Of a DNA stretch of 54,588 bases, positions 32,878-41,933 are shown one piece after another. The notes under the pieces were generated by a model that was given only the letters and a program-made list of their open reading frames with translations, searched no databases and was not told where the DNA came from. The number at the start of each line of letters is the position of its first letter. Positions within the stretch are counted from its first letter, which is position 1. The translations under genes and the position numbers were made by a program. Source of the stretch: Deinococcus aquiradiocola (GTDB lineage: Bacteria > Deinococcota > Deinococci > Deinococcales > Deinococcaceae); the NCBI RefSeq assembly GCF_014646915.1, contig NZ_BMOE01000017.1, positions 1 through 54,588 of the forward strand, written 5' to 3'.

Positions 32878-35778
32878 ATGATGCCCCTACTCCCCGCAAT
32901 CACTGACCCGTTTGCGTTCACCGTCCCAGAGCGTGCACCGACCGAGCTGCACCGCGACGCCCTGCTGTCCGTCCTTTCGGACGTCGCCTATTCCGTGGTC
33001 CTGCTCATCGCGCCCTTCGGTTTCGGGAAGACCACCCTCCTCGCACAACACGCGCGCTCCACCCGAAGGCGCACGGTCTGGGTGACCCTGTACCAGGACA
33101 ATGCGGAACCCGTCCATCTCGCGGCGTCCATCCGGTACGGCCTGAACCTGACCTTCCCCGAGGTTCCTTTTGAGGCCTGGAGCGCTGCAGTGGAAGAGCG
33201 GCGACCGACGGCGAGCAGTGCGCGTGCCTTCGCGCGGGATCTCACGCGCATCCCGGCAATGGATTTGATCCTGGACGGCCTTGACGAGCTCGGACCGGAA
33301 GCTGGCCTGTGGTTGATGGAGGTGCTCAGCCACCTGCCGAGTCAGCACCGTGTGCTGCTTGCCGGGCACGGAACCGGCGGACTGTCCGCGACCCGGCTGG
33401 CGCTCCGCCGTGACGTGAAGTTCCTGCACGACACCGACCTGGCGTTCACGACCGCCGAAACGGACCGGTTCCTGCACTGTCAGGGCACAGGTCGGCCGAC
33501 CGTCGCGCCCGTCGGCGGCGCCCTGGACGGCTGGCCCGCGGCGATCGCGCTGAGTCAGCTGCCCTCCGCCCACTGGCAGGCGAGTGACCTGATCCGAGAC
33601 CTGCTCACCACCCTTCCCCCGGACATCAGCGCCGCCTTGCCGGAACTGGCTGTCCTGCCCGTCTGGAGCGCAGGACTGGCCCGCGAGGCAGGTTGCCGAC
33701 TGCTGGGGAACTGGCTCCCCGAAGTGGTCCGGGCCGGTCTGCCGTTGTCGCCGCTGGGAAACGGCACCTATCGCCCGCACCGCTTGCTGCTCGATATTCT
33801 GGATCAACTCCTGCTCGACACGCCCGACCGGCATGCTGAACTGCACACCGCTGCGGCCCGGCGCTCAGAAGCCGCGAAGGACGTGCTCACTGCCGTCTCG
33901 CACTACCATCTCGCCGGCGCGGCAGACGACGTGGTCCGGGTACTGCGGGGGGTCGTGACGGTCGCGGCACGGCGCGGTCAGTTCCGCCTGGTTCAGCAGC
34001 TGTTGACCCAGGTGCCGGCTGAACGGCTCACGTCCGATCTCGTGGCCCTCCTCGGCCACAGCCTGATCGAAACGGGCGAACTGGCGCACGGTGAAGAGAC
34101 GCTCGGTCGCCTGGCTGCCGACCCGACGAGTCAGTCCTGGGCGCTCACCGGCTGGTGCATTCTCGCGAACCGCCGCGGCCAGCACCGGTCGCAGCTGTCC
34201 ATGGCTGACCTGGGGCTCGCGCAGCCGACCATGGCGCAGATGCACTGGTTCTTCCAGCTGCACCGTGCGCTGGCCCTCCTCAATCTCGGTCAGGGGGCCG
34301 CCGGACTTCAGGCCGCGGAGCAGAGCCTTCACCTGGCCAGAATGAACGTTCATGTCGGTCATCAGGGCGACGCCCTGGCGGTCACCCAGTTCGCCTGCAT
34401 GACGCAGGGCCGATGGCCGGAACGTGAGGTGCTGCTCCAGCAGGCCATCGAACTGCACGACCGACTCGATCAGCCGCTCCTTGCCCTTGAAGCGAGGGCT
34501 GACCTGGCCGACCAGTACCGTACGCAGGGTCAGCTTTCAGAGGCCCTCTATCTGCTCGATACCGTGTTCGGTTCGCCCGCTCCGGTGGAGCCCAGCGCGG
34601 CCATGGTCTTTGCACTGGAAGTCCGTGCGGACGTGCACTTCCACCAGGGCGAATTCAAGTTGGCCAGCACCGGGTATCGCGAGGCTCTCCGGTACGCTGA
34701 GCAACTGGATATCGCGGTCCTGGCGGGCCGTCTGTGGACCAAACTGGCAGACACGCTGCTGCACGAGGGTCTGCCTGCAGAGGCGGAGGTGGCCTTCAGT
34801 CAGGGTGTGGGCAGGCCGGGTCAGCGCCCCGGCTGGATGACACCGTTCATGCACCTGTATCAGGGACAGGCGGCCTTCGCCGCCGGGAATCTGGATGTGG
34901 CCACCGGTCATTTTGAACGGGTGGTCTCCGGGTCCCTCGACCGCACCCACAAGCCCAGGGCGCTCGCCTATCTCGCGGAAATCGGGCGTGTGCAGGAAGG
35001 TGACCTGCCGTCGCGGCTGATCGCGCTGGAAACGAGCATGCTGGAGCTCGGAAATCCAACGGTGTTGCGGGCCGACGCTGGTCCCCTGGACGGTCTGCTC
35101 CGACTGCATCCAGCCCTGAGGGGTGCGCCACAGGAACGGACGCCCAGCTCCACTCCACCTTCGACACGGCTGCAGGTGCAGCTCGCCACGCTGGGACGAG
35201 TACACGTCACGGTGGGTGGAGTTTCCGTCAACGTACGGCTGGCCAAGGCGCGGGAACTCCTCGTCTACCTCGCTCTGCACGGCCCCACATCACGCGACGG
35301 ACTGATGACGGCACTGTGGGACGGATCAACAGAAGAGCGCCACCTGAATTACTTCCGGGTGGCTGTACGCTGCGTGCGGGACGCTCTAAGTCGACAGTGT
35401 GCCGTGTCCAGCGACCCCCTGCCTTTCCGGCAAGGCGAATATCAGTTGAGTGACGAACTGTCCTTCCGCGTGGACGTGGAAACGCTTGCCGGCGTGCCGG
35501 ACACGGCTCCGGTCACGGACCTGCAGCGTGCCCTGGACCTGTACGACGGGCCTTTCATGGGGCGCTGCGACGCGGACTGGACGGAACGCCTTCGGGTGCA
35601 GGCGCAGGGCGACGCCGTCCGCGTCGCCCTGGCATTGGGTGCCCGACTCGAAGCCGATCAACCACGCGAAGCCCAGGCCGTCTACAGACGTGCCGCTGAA
35701 CTCGACCCCTGGTCTGAAGCTGTGCAGATGGGACTGGTCCGCGTCAACCGTGCGCTCGGCCTCATCCAGAAGAGATAG
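32878..35778 (+). CDS. STAND-TPR-BTAD (SARP-like) transcriptional regulator
   Basis: ATG 32878 gives 966 aa. Residues 1-270 form a MalT-like STAND NTPase: Walker A IAPFGFGKTTLLAQH, Walker B MDLILDGLDELGPEAG, and an arginine-containing segment. Residues 300-770 are TPR-like helical repeats. The C-terminal 200 residues (LQVQLATLGRVHVTVGGVSV, LAKARELLVYLALHGPTSRD, ...DLQRALDLYDGPFMGRCDAD) form a BTAD-type activator module with an OmpR-like winged helix, as in SARP and Deinococcus large regulators. Such proteins bind a small ligand or peptide through TPRs and then activate transcription. It is divergent from the precursor-3 operon and probably controls this locus. A small secreted peptide gene follows 145 bases later. 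Confidence 0.85.
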   Translation: MMPLLPAITDPFAFTVPERAPTELHRDALLSVLSDVAYSVVLLIAPFGFGKTTLLAQHARSTRRRTVWVTLYQDNAEPVHLAASIRYGLNLTFPEVPFEAWSAAVEERRPTASSARAFARDLTRIPAMDLILDGLDELGPEAGLWLMEVLSHLPSQHRVLLAGHGTGGLSATRLALRRDVKFLHDTDLAFTTAETDRFLHCQGTGRPTVAPVGGALDGWPAAIALSQLPSAHWQASDLIRDLLTTLPPDISAALPELAVLPVWSAGLAREAGCRLLGNWLPEVVRAGLPLSPLGNGTYRPHRLLLDILDQLLLDTPDRHAELHTAAARRSEAAKDVLTAVSHYHLAGAADDVVRVLRGVVTVAARRGQFRLVQQLLTQVPAERLTSDLVALLGHSLIETGELAHGEETLGRLAADPTSQSWALTGWCILANRRGQHRSQLSMADLGLAQPTMAQMHWFFQLHRALALLNLGQGAAGLQAAEQSLHLARMNVHVGHQGDALAVTQFACMTQGRWPEREVLLQQAIELHDRLDQPLLALEARADLADQYRTQGQLSEALYLLDTVFGSPAPVEPSAAMVFALEVRADVHFHQGEFKLASTGYREALRYAEQLDIAVLAGRLWTKLADTLLHEGLPAEAEVAFSQGVGRPGQRPGWMTPFMHLYQGQAAFAAGNLDVATGHFERVVSGSLDRTHKPRALAYLAEIGRVQEGDLPSRLIALETSMLELGNPTVLRADAGPLDGLLRLHPALRGAPQERTPSSTPPSTRLQVQLATLGRVHVTVGGVSVNVRLAKARELLVYLALHGPTSRDGLMTALWDGSTEERHLNYFRVAVRCVRDALSRQCAVSSDPLPFRQGEYQLSDELSFRVDVETLAGVPDTAPVTDLQRALDLYDGPFMGRCDADWTERLRVQAQGDAVRVALALGARLEADQPREAQAVYRRAAELDPWSEAVQMGLVRVNRALGLIQKR

Positions 35779-35923
35779 GACATAGGACAGGTGTGCCGTG
35801 TCCTGGAACCCATGTACGCACGACCAGCCGAGTCTCCCGGGAACTCACCGTCAAGCCGATTCTCGGCAGATTCACAGGTGCCGAAGTAGATTGAATCAAA
35901 TCCGTTGAAGGTCAGGAGGCCGT

Positions 35924-36199
35924 ATGAACACGAACCGCTCCACGAAATCAGCGAAGCTAGTGGCGATCTTCAGTCTCCTCACCCTCAGCAGTACATTTGC
36001 GCAGCCAGGTCGATCCCCAGTGCCGACGGCCGCCGCTCTCGTTGCCCTGCAGCCGTGGCCTCCCCTGGGATCCTGGCCACCAGCAGGGGAAATGAAGGTC
36101 GTGACGACACGGCCAGCTTTCCGGATGACTGCCAGAACAGCTCTTCGTTGGCCACCCATCTCGACCTGCCCAATCATCTGTCTCACTGAGCCTGAATGA
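35924..36199 (+). CDS. Small secreted peptide downstream of the SARP-like regulator
   Basis: A strong AGGAGG 8 bases before ATG 35924. The 91-aa product starts with a clear signal peptide (KSAKLVAIFSLLTLSSTFA, cleavage near AQ). The exported part is Pro/Trp-rich (PVPTAAALVALQPWPPLGSW, PPAGEMKVVTTRPAF) and ends with two Cys (CPIICLTEPE). Pairing of a TPR-type regulator with a small secreted peptide immediately downstream is the layout of peptide quorum-sensing modules such as RRNPP/Phr. It may be a signalling peptide for that regulator or a further bioactive peptide. The tail after about residue 65 may be out-of-frame drift. Confidence 0.5.
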   Translation: MNTNRSTKSAKLVAIFSLLTLSSTFAQPGRSPVPTAAALVALQPWPPLGSWPPAGEMKVVTTRPAFRMTARTALRWPPISTCPIICLTEPE

Positions 36200-36359
36200 A
36201 CTGCATCTCGCCGGGAAGTCTCATTCCACATAGCCGGTCGGTCCACTGAACATGCAGGTCGCTGGAGCTTCCCGGCATCAAGGCTCATCGTGGAGACATC
36301 CCGACCCAGCGTAGATTGACGTGACCGGGGTGAGCTGAAACTCTGCTCTGCAGGGCCCG

Positions 36360-36533
36360 TTGGGGCAGCCAGGCGAGGAATTTCTCATTTTCTGGCCCTG
36401 GATTCAGAAGGAGTGGGCTGGAATCATCACAGATATGCCTGAAGTGAAGGGCGTCGGCGGCGGAGTCACACCCTCAGACTTTACGATCAAAGAAGAAGGC
36501 GACCCGAAGGTCGCCTTGATTTCTCTAATCTAG
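36360..36533 (+). CDS. Possible 57-codon fragment overlapping the conserved hairpin
   Basis: An open frame (TTG 36360 or ATG 36435 as starts, stop 36531-36533) reads EFLIFWPWIQKEWAGIITDM, then EVKGVGGGVTPSDFTIKEEG, ending DPKVALISLI. It has protein-like composition but no ribosome binding site, and its last codons pass through the hairpin of module copy 2. It may be a C-terminal gene fragment. Confidence 0.25.
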   Translation: MGQPGEEFLIFWPWIQKEWAGIITDMPEVKGVGGGVTPSDFTIKEEGDPKVALISLI

Positions 36534-36555
36534 CCCGGTATGCGCCCGGTGTCAA
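36496..36555 (-). promoter_or_regulatory. Promoter followed by hairpin (module copy 2, inverted)
   Basis: On the minus strand, TTGACA (36555-36550), a 17-base spacer ending in GCATACCGGGC and TAGATT (36532-36527) are followed by AGAGAAATC and the hairpin AAGGCGACC-TTCG-GGTCGCCTT (36517-36496), here with no mismatch. It follows the stop of the minus-strand gene at 36557 by two bases, just as copy 1 follows the gene ending at 17381. The two copies are in inverted orientation about 19 kb apart. Confidence 0.6.
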
Positions 36556-36556
36556 A

Positions 36557-36871
36557 CTATTCATTCGGCTGCGCTGGAGCGCGCTTCTGATTCCGGACCA
36601 TCCGGGTCTGCAGGGGCGCGAAGTTCCGGCCCGGGTGGAAGCTGCCGAGCTTCGTGACGGTCGCCCGGTGCTCCTCCACCCAGCGCCGCTCCGCCACCGT
36701 CAGGCGGTACGCGCTGCTCAGCAGGTAGGTGGGCTTCTTCTCCCCCTCCGGAAGCAGGGCGTACAGGACGGTGGAGAGGCGTTCCCCGCGCAGGTCAGCG
36801 AGCGCGAGGCCCGCCTTCTTCGCGGCGGCTTCGGTCGGGTACAGGCGGAGAGGTGCAGGCGTGCCGGGCAT
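36557..36871 (-). CDS. Hypothetical 104-aa protein
   Basis: A basic protein of 104 aa, MPGTPAPLRLYPTEAAAKKA at the start and YLLSSAYRLTVAERRWVEEH in the middle; no known domain, signal peptide or membrane segment. GC-rich host-like codons and a clean minus-strand frame support it as real. It ends directly before a promoter-hairpin module, the same context as the hypothetical gene ending at 17381. Confidence 0.55.
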   Translation of the reverse strand: MPGTPAPLRLYPTEAAAKKAGLALADLRGERLSTVLYALLPEGEKKPTYLLSSAYRLTVAERRWVEEHRATVTKLGSFHPGRNFAPLQTRMVRNQKRAPAQPNE

Positions 36872-37037
36872 CCCTCCACTCTACCGGGAACGCTGGGGGC
36901 ACCCGTCCCCTGCCCCCGTCAGACACATGAAATCGGGGGCAAGCATCCAGAGTGGAAACCGCCACCCGTTCCCTAGACCTAACGCGCGCGAGGAGACGGT
37001 CGCAGCCGTGGGAACGCCTGGATCGAAGAGAGCGTGG

Positions 37038-37262
37038 TCAGCAATTGAGCAGATCAGTCGAAAGCTGCCACAGGCGGGCTGGATCGAGTGCAGACCCGGC
37101 TACGCCACGTCGCACCCCCGGGTGGTAAGGTTCAGCTTCAGTGCAGTCTTCGAAATACCGGCCGGTTATCCCAGCGACCAACGGCGACGCCGCCAGGAGC
37201 ACCGACGTGGCTGTTCCCGGTTCCGGATTCTTCCACGACACGTCGGTGCTCACCGGGTCGAA
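37038..37262 (-). pseudogene. Short-chain dehydrogenase, C-terminal fragment
   Basis: The minus strand encodes KNPEPGTATSVLLAASPLVA, GITGRYFEDCTEAEPYHPGV and RRGVAGSALDPARLWQLSTD, the typical end of protochlorophyllide-reductase-like SDR oxidoreductases (substrate-loop side, TGRYFEDC...EP). The nucleotide-binding N-terminal two thirds are missing; upstream sequence in the same frame is unrelated. This is a remnant without catalytic residues. Confidence 0.75.
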
Positions 37263-37372
37263 GGAAGTTGGGGCAGCGCTGATGTCTTCGATAAAGAGAC
37301 TCAGATTGGGGCCGACGATGCGGCCAGTGAGCGACATCGCCGCATCTGGATGACCTGCCGGCAGGCAGTGTA

Positions 37373-37534
37373 CTGATCGCACTGGTGGACAGAGCGCGCC
37401 TGGCGCAGATACGGCCAGAGACGGAGCGATGGCACGGCTCGTTCGAGGCGCGACGCTTGCTGAACCTAGAACCGCGAGGTGCCGACGACACCCTGCTGGC
37501 CCTGACCGATCCAATGTACGCCACTGGCGGCTGA
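37373..37534 (+). pseudogene. Unidentified protein fragment
   Basis: An open frame of about 53 codons (LIALVDRARLAQIRPETERW, GSFEARRLLNLEPRGADDTL, LALTDPMYATGG) ending at TGA 37532-37534 has protein-like composition but no start codon or ribosome binding site. It sits among other remnants and is probably the tail of a lost gene. Confidence 0.3.
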
Positions 37535-37755
37535 GGGCAATGACACATGGGGAGTCGAGAGGAGGCACGTCTTTGCGGCTGGTTGAGTGGTTCTGACGGA
37601 TCATGAGCCCTGCACGGAGTGGCACGCCGCCCGGAGAGTGGTCCGCCATCACCAGAACCAGTTCAGGTCCTGACCCGCCAGGTGTTCACTCGGGGCACAT
37701 CACCGACCTGATCCCTCGCTTCCGCTAGCATCGGGAACGTCAACAGGAGGCACGC

Positions 37756-38739
37756 ATGCAGTACAGAAGGCTCGGAAAGACCGGTTACGACGTCTCGACC
37801 ATCTCGTTCGGCGCGTGGGCGATCGGCGGCACATGGGGGCAGGTGGACGACGCGCAGAGCATGGCGGCCCTGCACCGCGCCCTGGACCTGGGCATCAATT
37901 TCTTCGACACCGCCGACGTGTACGGCGACGGGCACAGTGAGCGCCTGATCGCGCAGCTGCGCCATGAGCGCCGCGAGTCGTTCACGGTGGCGACCAAGGC
38001 CGGGCGGCGCCTCGATCCGCATGTGGCCGGCGGGTACAACGGGCCGAACCTGCGGGCGTTCATCGACCGCAGCCGCCAGAACCTGCAGATGGACACGCTG
38101 GACCTGGTGCAGCTGCACTGCCCGCCCAGCGTGGTGTTCAGCCAGCCGGAAGTCTTCGAGGTGCTCGACGGCTTCGTGCAGGAGGGCATGATCCGCCATT
38201 ACGGCGTGAGCGTGGAACGCGTGGACGAGGCGCTGGAGGCGATCCGCCACCCGAATGTGGCGACCGTGCAGATCATTTTCAACGCCTTTCGGCTCAAGCC
38301 CGCCGACGCGTTCTTTGCCGCTGCCCGTGACGCCGACGTGGGCATCCTGGCGCGGGTGCCCCTGGCGAGCGGCCTGCTGACCGGCAAACTCAGGGCCGAC
38401 ACGCCCTTCCAGGCGGACGACCACCGCGCCTTCAACCGGCACGGCGAGGCCTTCGACAAGGGCGAGACCTTCAGCGGCGTGGACTACGCGACCGGCCTGG
38501 AGGCCGTGGAGCGCCTGAGACCGCTGGTGCCCGAGGGTTCGACGCTGGCCCAGTTCGCGCTGCGCTGGATCCTGATGTTCCCCGAGGTGACCTGCGCCAT
38601 CCCCGGTGCCCGCAACCCCCAGCAGGTCGAATCGAACGCGGCCGCTGCCGACCTGCCGCCGCTGAACGCCGAGCAGATGGCGGCCGTGCAGCGCGTGTAC
38701 GACGACCTGATCCGCGGCCAGGTCCACGGGCACTGGTGA
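37756..38739 (+). CDS. Aldo/keto reductase
   Basis: A 327-aa cytoplasmic NADPH-dependent oxidoreductase (AKR fold) after AGGAGG. The catalytic tetrad is visible: Asp and Tyr in NFFDTADVYGDGHSERL, Lys in TVATKAGRRL, His in VQLHCPPS. The C-terminal part has the cofactor loop SGLLTGKL and IPGARNPQQVESNAAAADLP. It reduces aldehydes or ketones; the substrate is unknown. A broken TetR-type regulator lies on the opposite strand downstream, and may once have controlled it. Confidence 0.9.
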   Translation: MQYRRLGKTGYDVSTISFGAWAIGGTWGQVDDAQSMAALHRALDLGINFFDTADVYGDGHSERLIAQLRHERRESFTVATKAGRRLDPHVAGGYNGPNLRAFIDRSRQNLQMDTLDLVQLHCPPSVVFSQPEVFEVLDGFVQEGMIRHYGVSVERVDEALEAIRHPNVATVQIIFNAFRLKPADAFFAAARDADVGILARVPLASGLLTGKLRADTPFQADDHRAFNRHGEAFDKGETFSGVDYATGLEAVERLRPLVPEGSTLAQFALRWILMFPEVTCAIPGARNPQQVESNAAAADLPPLNAEQMAAVQRVYDDLIRGQVHGHW

Positions 38740-38759
38740 GCGGCGTTCACGGGCACCCG

Positions 38760-39245
38760 CGCCCTTGAAGGAGTTCCTGAGCCCGTTCCGTTCGTGAGCA
38801 GTTCCTCGCGGCCCGCACCGTCTCGAGCGAGGGTGGGCAGGCCCTGCATGAGGGCGACCGTCAATGCCGCCAGCGGCCGGACAGCTGTGCCTGCGGGTAA
38901 CGTCCCTGCCTGGATGTCGTGCTGGATGCGGGCTGAGGGCCTGCAGGTCTTGCCGCCGCTTGGTCAGGGCGGCCCTGACCGGCTGCGAGAGGTCCGAGCC
39001 GGTGGCGGCCGCGGTCTCCATCAGGCAGCCCGGTGGAGTGTGCGGTTGAGTGAACAGCCGCGCGGAACCCTCCAGCAGGTTCCTGACCGCCTGTCGCGCG
39101 GAAGGTGCCCGCTGCAGGCCCTCCTTCGGCGATCACCGGTCTGGCCCCAGCGTCCCGTGAACGGTGAGGTGCCGCATGGCCCGGCACGGCCTCCCGACCG
39201 ATCAGAGCTACCCTCGGACCGCTCTTCCGGAACCCGCTCAGGCAA
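38760..39245 (-). pseudogene. TetR-family regulator, frameshifted C-terminal part
   Basis: Across three frames the minus strand gives the ligand-binding half of a TetR/AcrR regulator: SARQAVRNLLEGSARLFTQP, PPGCLMETAAATGSDLSQPV, RAALTKRRQDLQAL, then after a one-base shift ARIQHDIQAGTLPAGTAVRP and LAALTVALMQGLPTLARDGA. The N-terminal HTH is not found, and a TGA interrupts the region near 39133. Inactive. Confidence 0.7.
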
Positions 39246-40281
39246 ACACCCCGTCGTTCAGACCCTCCAGCATCTCGACGACGGAACTCAGCCCGGACCG
39301 CGTGCCGCAACAGTCGATGGGGCGCCGCCAACCGAGCACCGGGACCGGCTGGCGCAGCCACCCCACGGCCGACGCGCCCCCCTCGCGCGTGAGGCGGTCG
39401 ATCAACCCGCCCAGCGCGTACAGCCGGTCCAGCACGTCCAGGCTGGGCCGGTCACGTGCCCCGGTCGGTCCGGCATCGAGACCGAGCAGCCGCCCCACCT
39501 CGCCGTCGTCCAGCTGAAGTGTGTCCTGTAAGGCGGCCCTGATCTTCGGCAGCGTCGCGATCCCCGCCGGGACCGGCAGATCTCCCGCGAAGAGCCGCAG
39601 CGCGTCGTCCCGCGTCAGGGTGAGCCGCGTCCAGCGGGTGAAGTGGGGCGCGGCCGTCGACAGGTCCCGGGCATCCGACCCGGCGTCCGGGATGACAGCA
39701 GGCACGTCCCCCGGGAAGAGCGGGTCACCCTCTGCACTCGCTCTGGAGAGGATCTCCTGACCTCGCTCCAGGCCAGGCGCGGTCCCCGGGTTCGGGAAGA
39801 ATCCAGGCACAGCGATCAGCGCGTCCCGGTCCACCCCGGGACCGGAGCGGCCGGAACGGAGGGCCTGCCGTAAACCGTTCAGTGCGTTCTCCGGGTCGGG
39901 ATCAGGGGAATGGAGCGACCACACCAGGAAACCGTGCTGCGCCGAGACTTCTTCGCAGAAGACCGTCCACCCGCCCGTTCTGGGCGCCTGCGGGGTACCG
40001 GTGAGCGGCAGTCGGAACTGGGTCAGCGTCCAGGGCAGTTCGGAGGCCTCCACGCCCCCAGCGAGCATCCTGCGGTGCAGGTCGGCCGGGTCGAGGGCCG
40101 CCAGCCGCGCCCGGGCGCGGCGCTGGGCAGGCCACGAGAGGGTGCTGACGCCCGGCTGCACGTCCCAGCAGGGGTCGAGAGCGGTGAGCAGGTCAGGCTC
40201 GTCCAGCGTCTCGGTCAGCGCCAGGAACAGGCGGGCGAGAGCCGTGGAGATCGGGAGGACAGGCGCGGGATCGGTAAGCAT
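39238..40281 (-). CDS. Unknown protein with C-terminal MbcA/ParS/Xre-like module
   Basis: AGGAGG precedes ATG 40281. The 347-aa protein has an N-terminal half I do not recognise (ALARLFLALTETLDEPDLLT..., Leu/Pro-rich, no membrane segment). Its last 100 residues, with AGDLPVPAGIATLPKIRAAL, LDDGEVGRLLGLD, and WLRQPVPVLGWRRPIDCC, match the end of MbcA/ParS/Xre antitoxins (DUF2384), where W-L-x-x-P-x-x-x-L-G-x-x-P is the hallmark. Those antitoxins neutralise RES-type NAD-degrading toxins; no RES gene is adjacent. A long protein carrying this module is unusual. Confidence 0.55.
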   Translation of the reverse strand: MLTDPAPVLPISTALARLFLALTETLDEPDLLTALDPCWDVQPGVSTLSWPAQRRARARLAALDPADLHRRMLAGGVEASELPWTLTQFRLPLTGTPQAPRTGGWTVFCEEVSAQHGFLVWSLHSPDPDPENALNGLRQALRSGRSGPGVDRDALIAVPGFFPNPGTAPGLERGQEILSRASAEGDPLFPGDVPAVIPDAGSDARDLSTAAPHFTRWTRLTLTRDDALRLFAGDLPVPAGIATLPKIRAALQDTLQLDDGEVGRLLGLDAGPTGARDRPSLDVLDRLYALGGLIDRLTREGGASAVGWLRQPVPVLGWRRPIDCCGTRSGLSSVVEMLEGLNDGVFA

Positions 40282-40609
40282 CGGACCTCCTGAAACGGGG
40301 CGCGCAGTCCCCGGACGGGGACCGGAACAGCATCGTCTGCGGCCTGTCGTTCAGGATCGCTCAACCTCGAAGGCGACAGCGGTACCGCGCGGCTTTCTGG
40401 TCCGTGGCGCTGACGGTCCTGGTCCCGCCCGTACACGGCAAACGCGCTGGCGAAGGTCTCTCCAGTCTGCGAGATCCGTTCGGTGGGCGTCAGGGGCTCT
40501 CAGTCCGCGATGTCCGGGCAGTCTACGCGCGCGCCGCACAGGGCCTCCAAGGAGTTGAATTGACCGGTCTGTAGACGTACGACCCTGATCGACCTGCTCC
40601 CGGTGCCGG
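40282..40609. other. Intergenic, no gene seen
   Basis: Frames here have no ribosome binding sites or recognisable similarity. It lies between two minus-strand genes, so it should hold the promoter of the 39238-40281 gene. Confidence 0.5.
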
Positions 40610-41644
40610 TCAGCGGTCGGTGGTGGACGCCGGGATCTCCTTCAATTGCCCTTCCCGGTGCCGGATGACGTACGCGAGGCCCCCGGAGTGGACCAGCCAC
40701 TGCCGTTCGAAGTCGGCGCGCGGGTAGGTGCGGCGCACCTCGGCGGCCGTCGCGGCCGCCGGATCGTTGACGATCGGCTGCCCTTCTCCGTCGAAGCCGC
40801 GCAGCACCACCAGGTGCCCGTTGCAGCTCGGAATCGGGGCGCCGGGCAGTTCCCCTTCCCCCCACCGGATGCTGAGGATGAGCGGCACACCCTGCGCGAT
40901 CAGCGCTTCGGCCGCCTGCAGGTCCGGCAGGCGGGTGAGATGGGCATGGTACCCGAGTTGACCGGCGTGAGCGACGTTGAAGACCCAGTTGCCGGCACCG
41001 GGGTACTCCTCGTCGTACACCGCGGCGGCCGTTTCCGGAACGCTGACCTGCGTGCCGAGCGCCCCCAGGACCATGGCGAGGCTGGTGGGGCTGCACCAGC
41101 CGCTGCCACCCTCGTGCTCCATCTGGGAGTACTCCGGCACCGCGAGTTCCACACCCCAGTGCTCCGGCTGGCCCGGGCGCGGGGTGCCCGTCAGGTGGGC
41201 ACGCTCGCTGGTCGCGAACGTGAGCAGGTGAAGCTGGCTGCCTTCCCCCTGAAGGGTGACGCGGGCCTGGTAGGTGGTCGCCAGCGTCTCGAGGCGCAGG
41301 GTATCGGTGAGGACGCGGGCGTCCTCGTCGTCCTGACCGTCTTCACTGTTCCGGCCGGGTTCGGTCTGCCAGGTTCCGAAGCTGTACCACTTCGTCCAGC
41401 GGTCATCGGACACCTGAACGCGGACGTGAAGGGTGAGCGTCCCGCCAGGAACGAGGGTGGCGTTCCAGGACGGCAGGAGTTCATTGAAGGGTTCGGTGGT
41501 GATGGGGTCGGTGGTGAGTGTCCCGACCGGGTTCCCCTGCAGCATGAGGCCGGCCGAACCGGGCTGAGGGTGCAGGTGGAAGCGTTCGGCGCGGTCTTCG
41601 CCTGTCTGGAAGTCGAGGATGGACGTGGAAGGAGAGGAGGCCAT
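40610..41644 (-). CDS. C39-like cysteine peptidase
   Basis: ATG 41644 follows GGAGG at 5 bases; an extension to 41791 is less likely. The product is 344 aa. The N-terminal half (SILDFQTGEDRAERFHLHPQ, ...TLTLHVRVQVSDDRWTKWYS) is beta-rich and common to C39-family proteins of Deinococcus and actinobacteria. The peptidase half has PEYSQMEHEGGSGWCSPTSL with the nucleophile Cys, NGHLVVLRGFDGEGQPIVND with the His, and Asp in IVNDPAA. No signal peptide is seen, so location is unclear. It probably cuts or amidates-hydrolyses peptides; the substrate is unknown. Confidence 0.8.
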   Translation of the reverse strand: MASSPSTSILDFQTGEDRAERFHLHPQPGSAGLMLQGNPVGTLTTDPITTEPFNELLPSWNATLVPGGTLTLHVRVQVSDDRWTKWYSFGTWQTEPGRNSEDGQDDEDARVLTDTLRLETLATTYQARVTLQGEGSQLHLLTFATSERAHLTGTPRPGQPEHWGVELAVPEYSQMEHEGGSGWCSPTSLAMVLGALGTQVSVPETAAAVYDEEYPGAGNWVFNVAHAGQLGYHAHLTRLPDLQAAEALIAQGVPLILSIRWGEGELPGAPIPSCNGHLVVLRGFDGEGQPIVNDPAAATAAEVRRTYPRADFERQWLVHSGGLAYVIRHREGQLKEIPASTTDR

Positions 41645-41933
41645 GGCACCTCCGATGGTACCGGGCGACAAGGGAGAGCTGGGAAGGAAGTGTGGTTGGC
41701 GCACGTGGGCCCTGAGCAGCAGTGCGGGAAGGAGAGCGCGGATGGCCTGGATGTTCTCTTGTCGCGCTTGGATGATGACGGCACGACGCATATCAGGTCC
41801 GTGCGGTCGCTGCGGAGGATCGCCGGAATGTTATCGGCCTTGAACGCGGTCCCACAAGAGCAGTGACGGTCAGACTTGGCAGCGGTCACGGCACGTGCGC
41901 TTCCCCTGGGCTGGTGAAGGCGACGCTGCCGAT

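Noticed and set aside
36729..37376. Plus-strand frame of 215 codons before the aldo/keto reductase
   Set aside because: Overlaps the SDR fragment and the 36557-36871 gene antisense; Arg/Ser-rich with no similarity.
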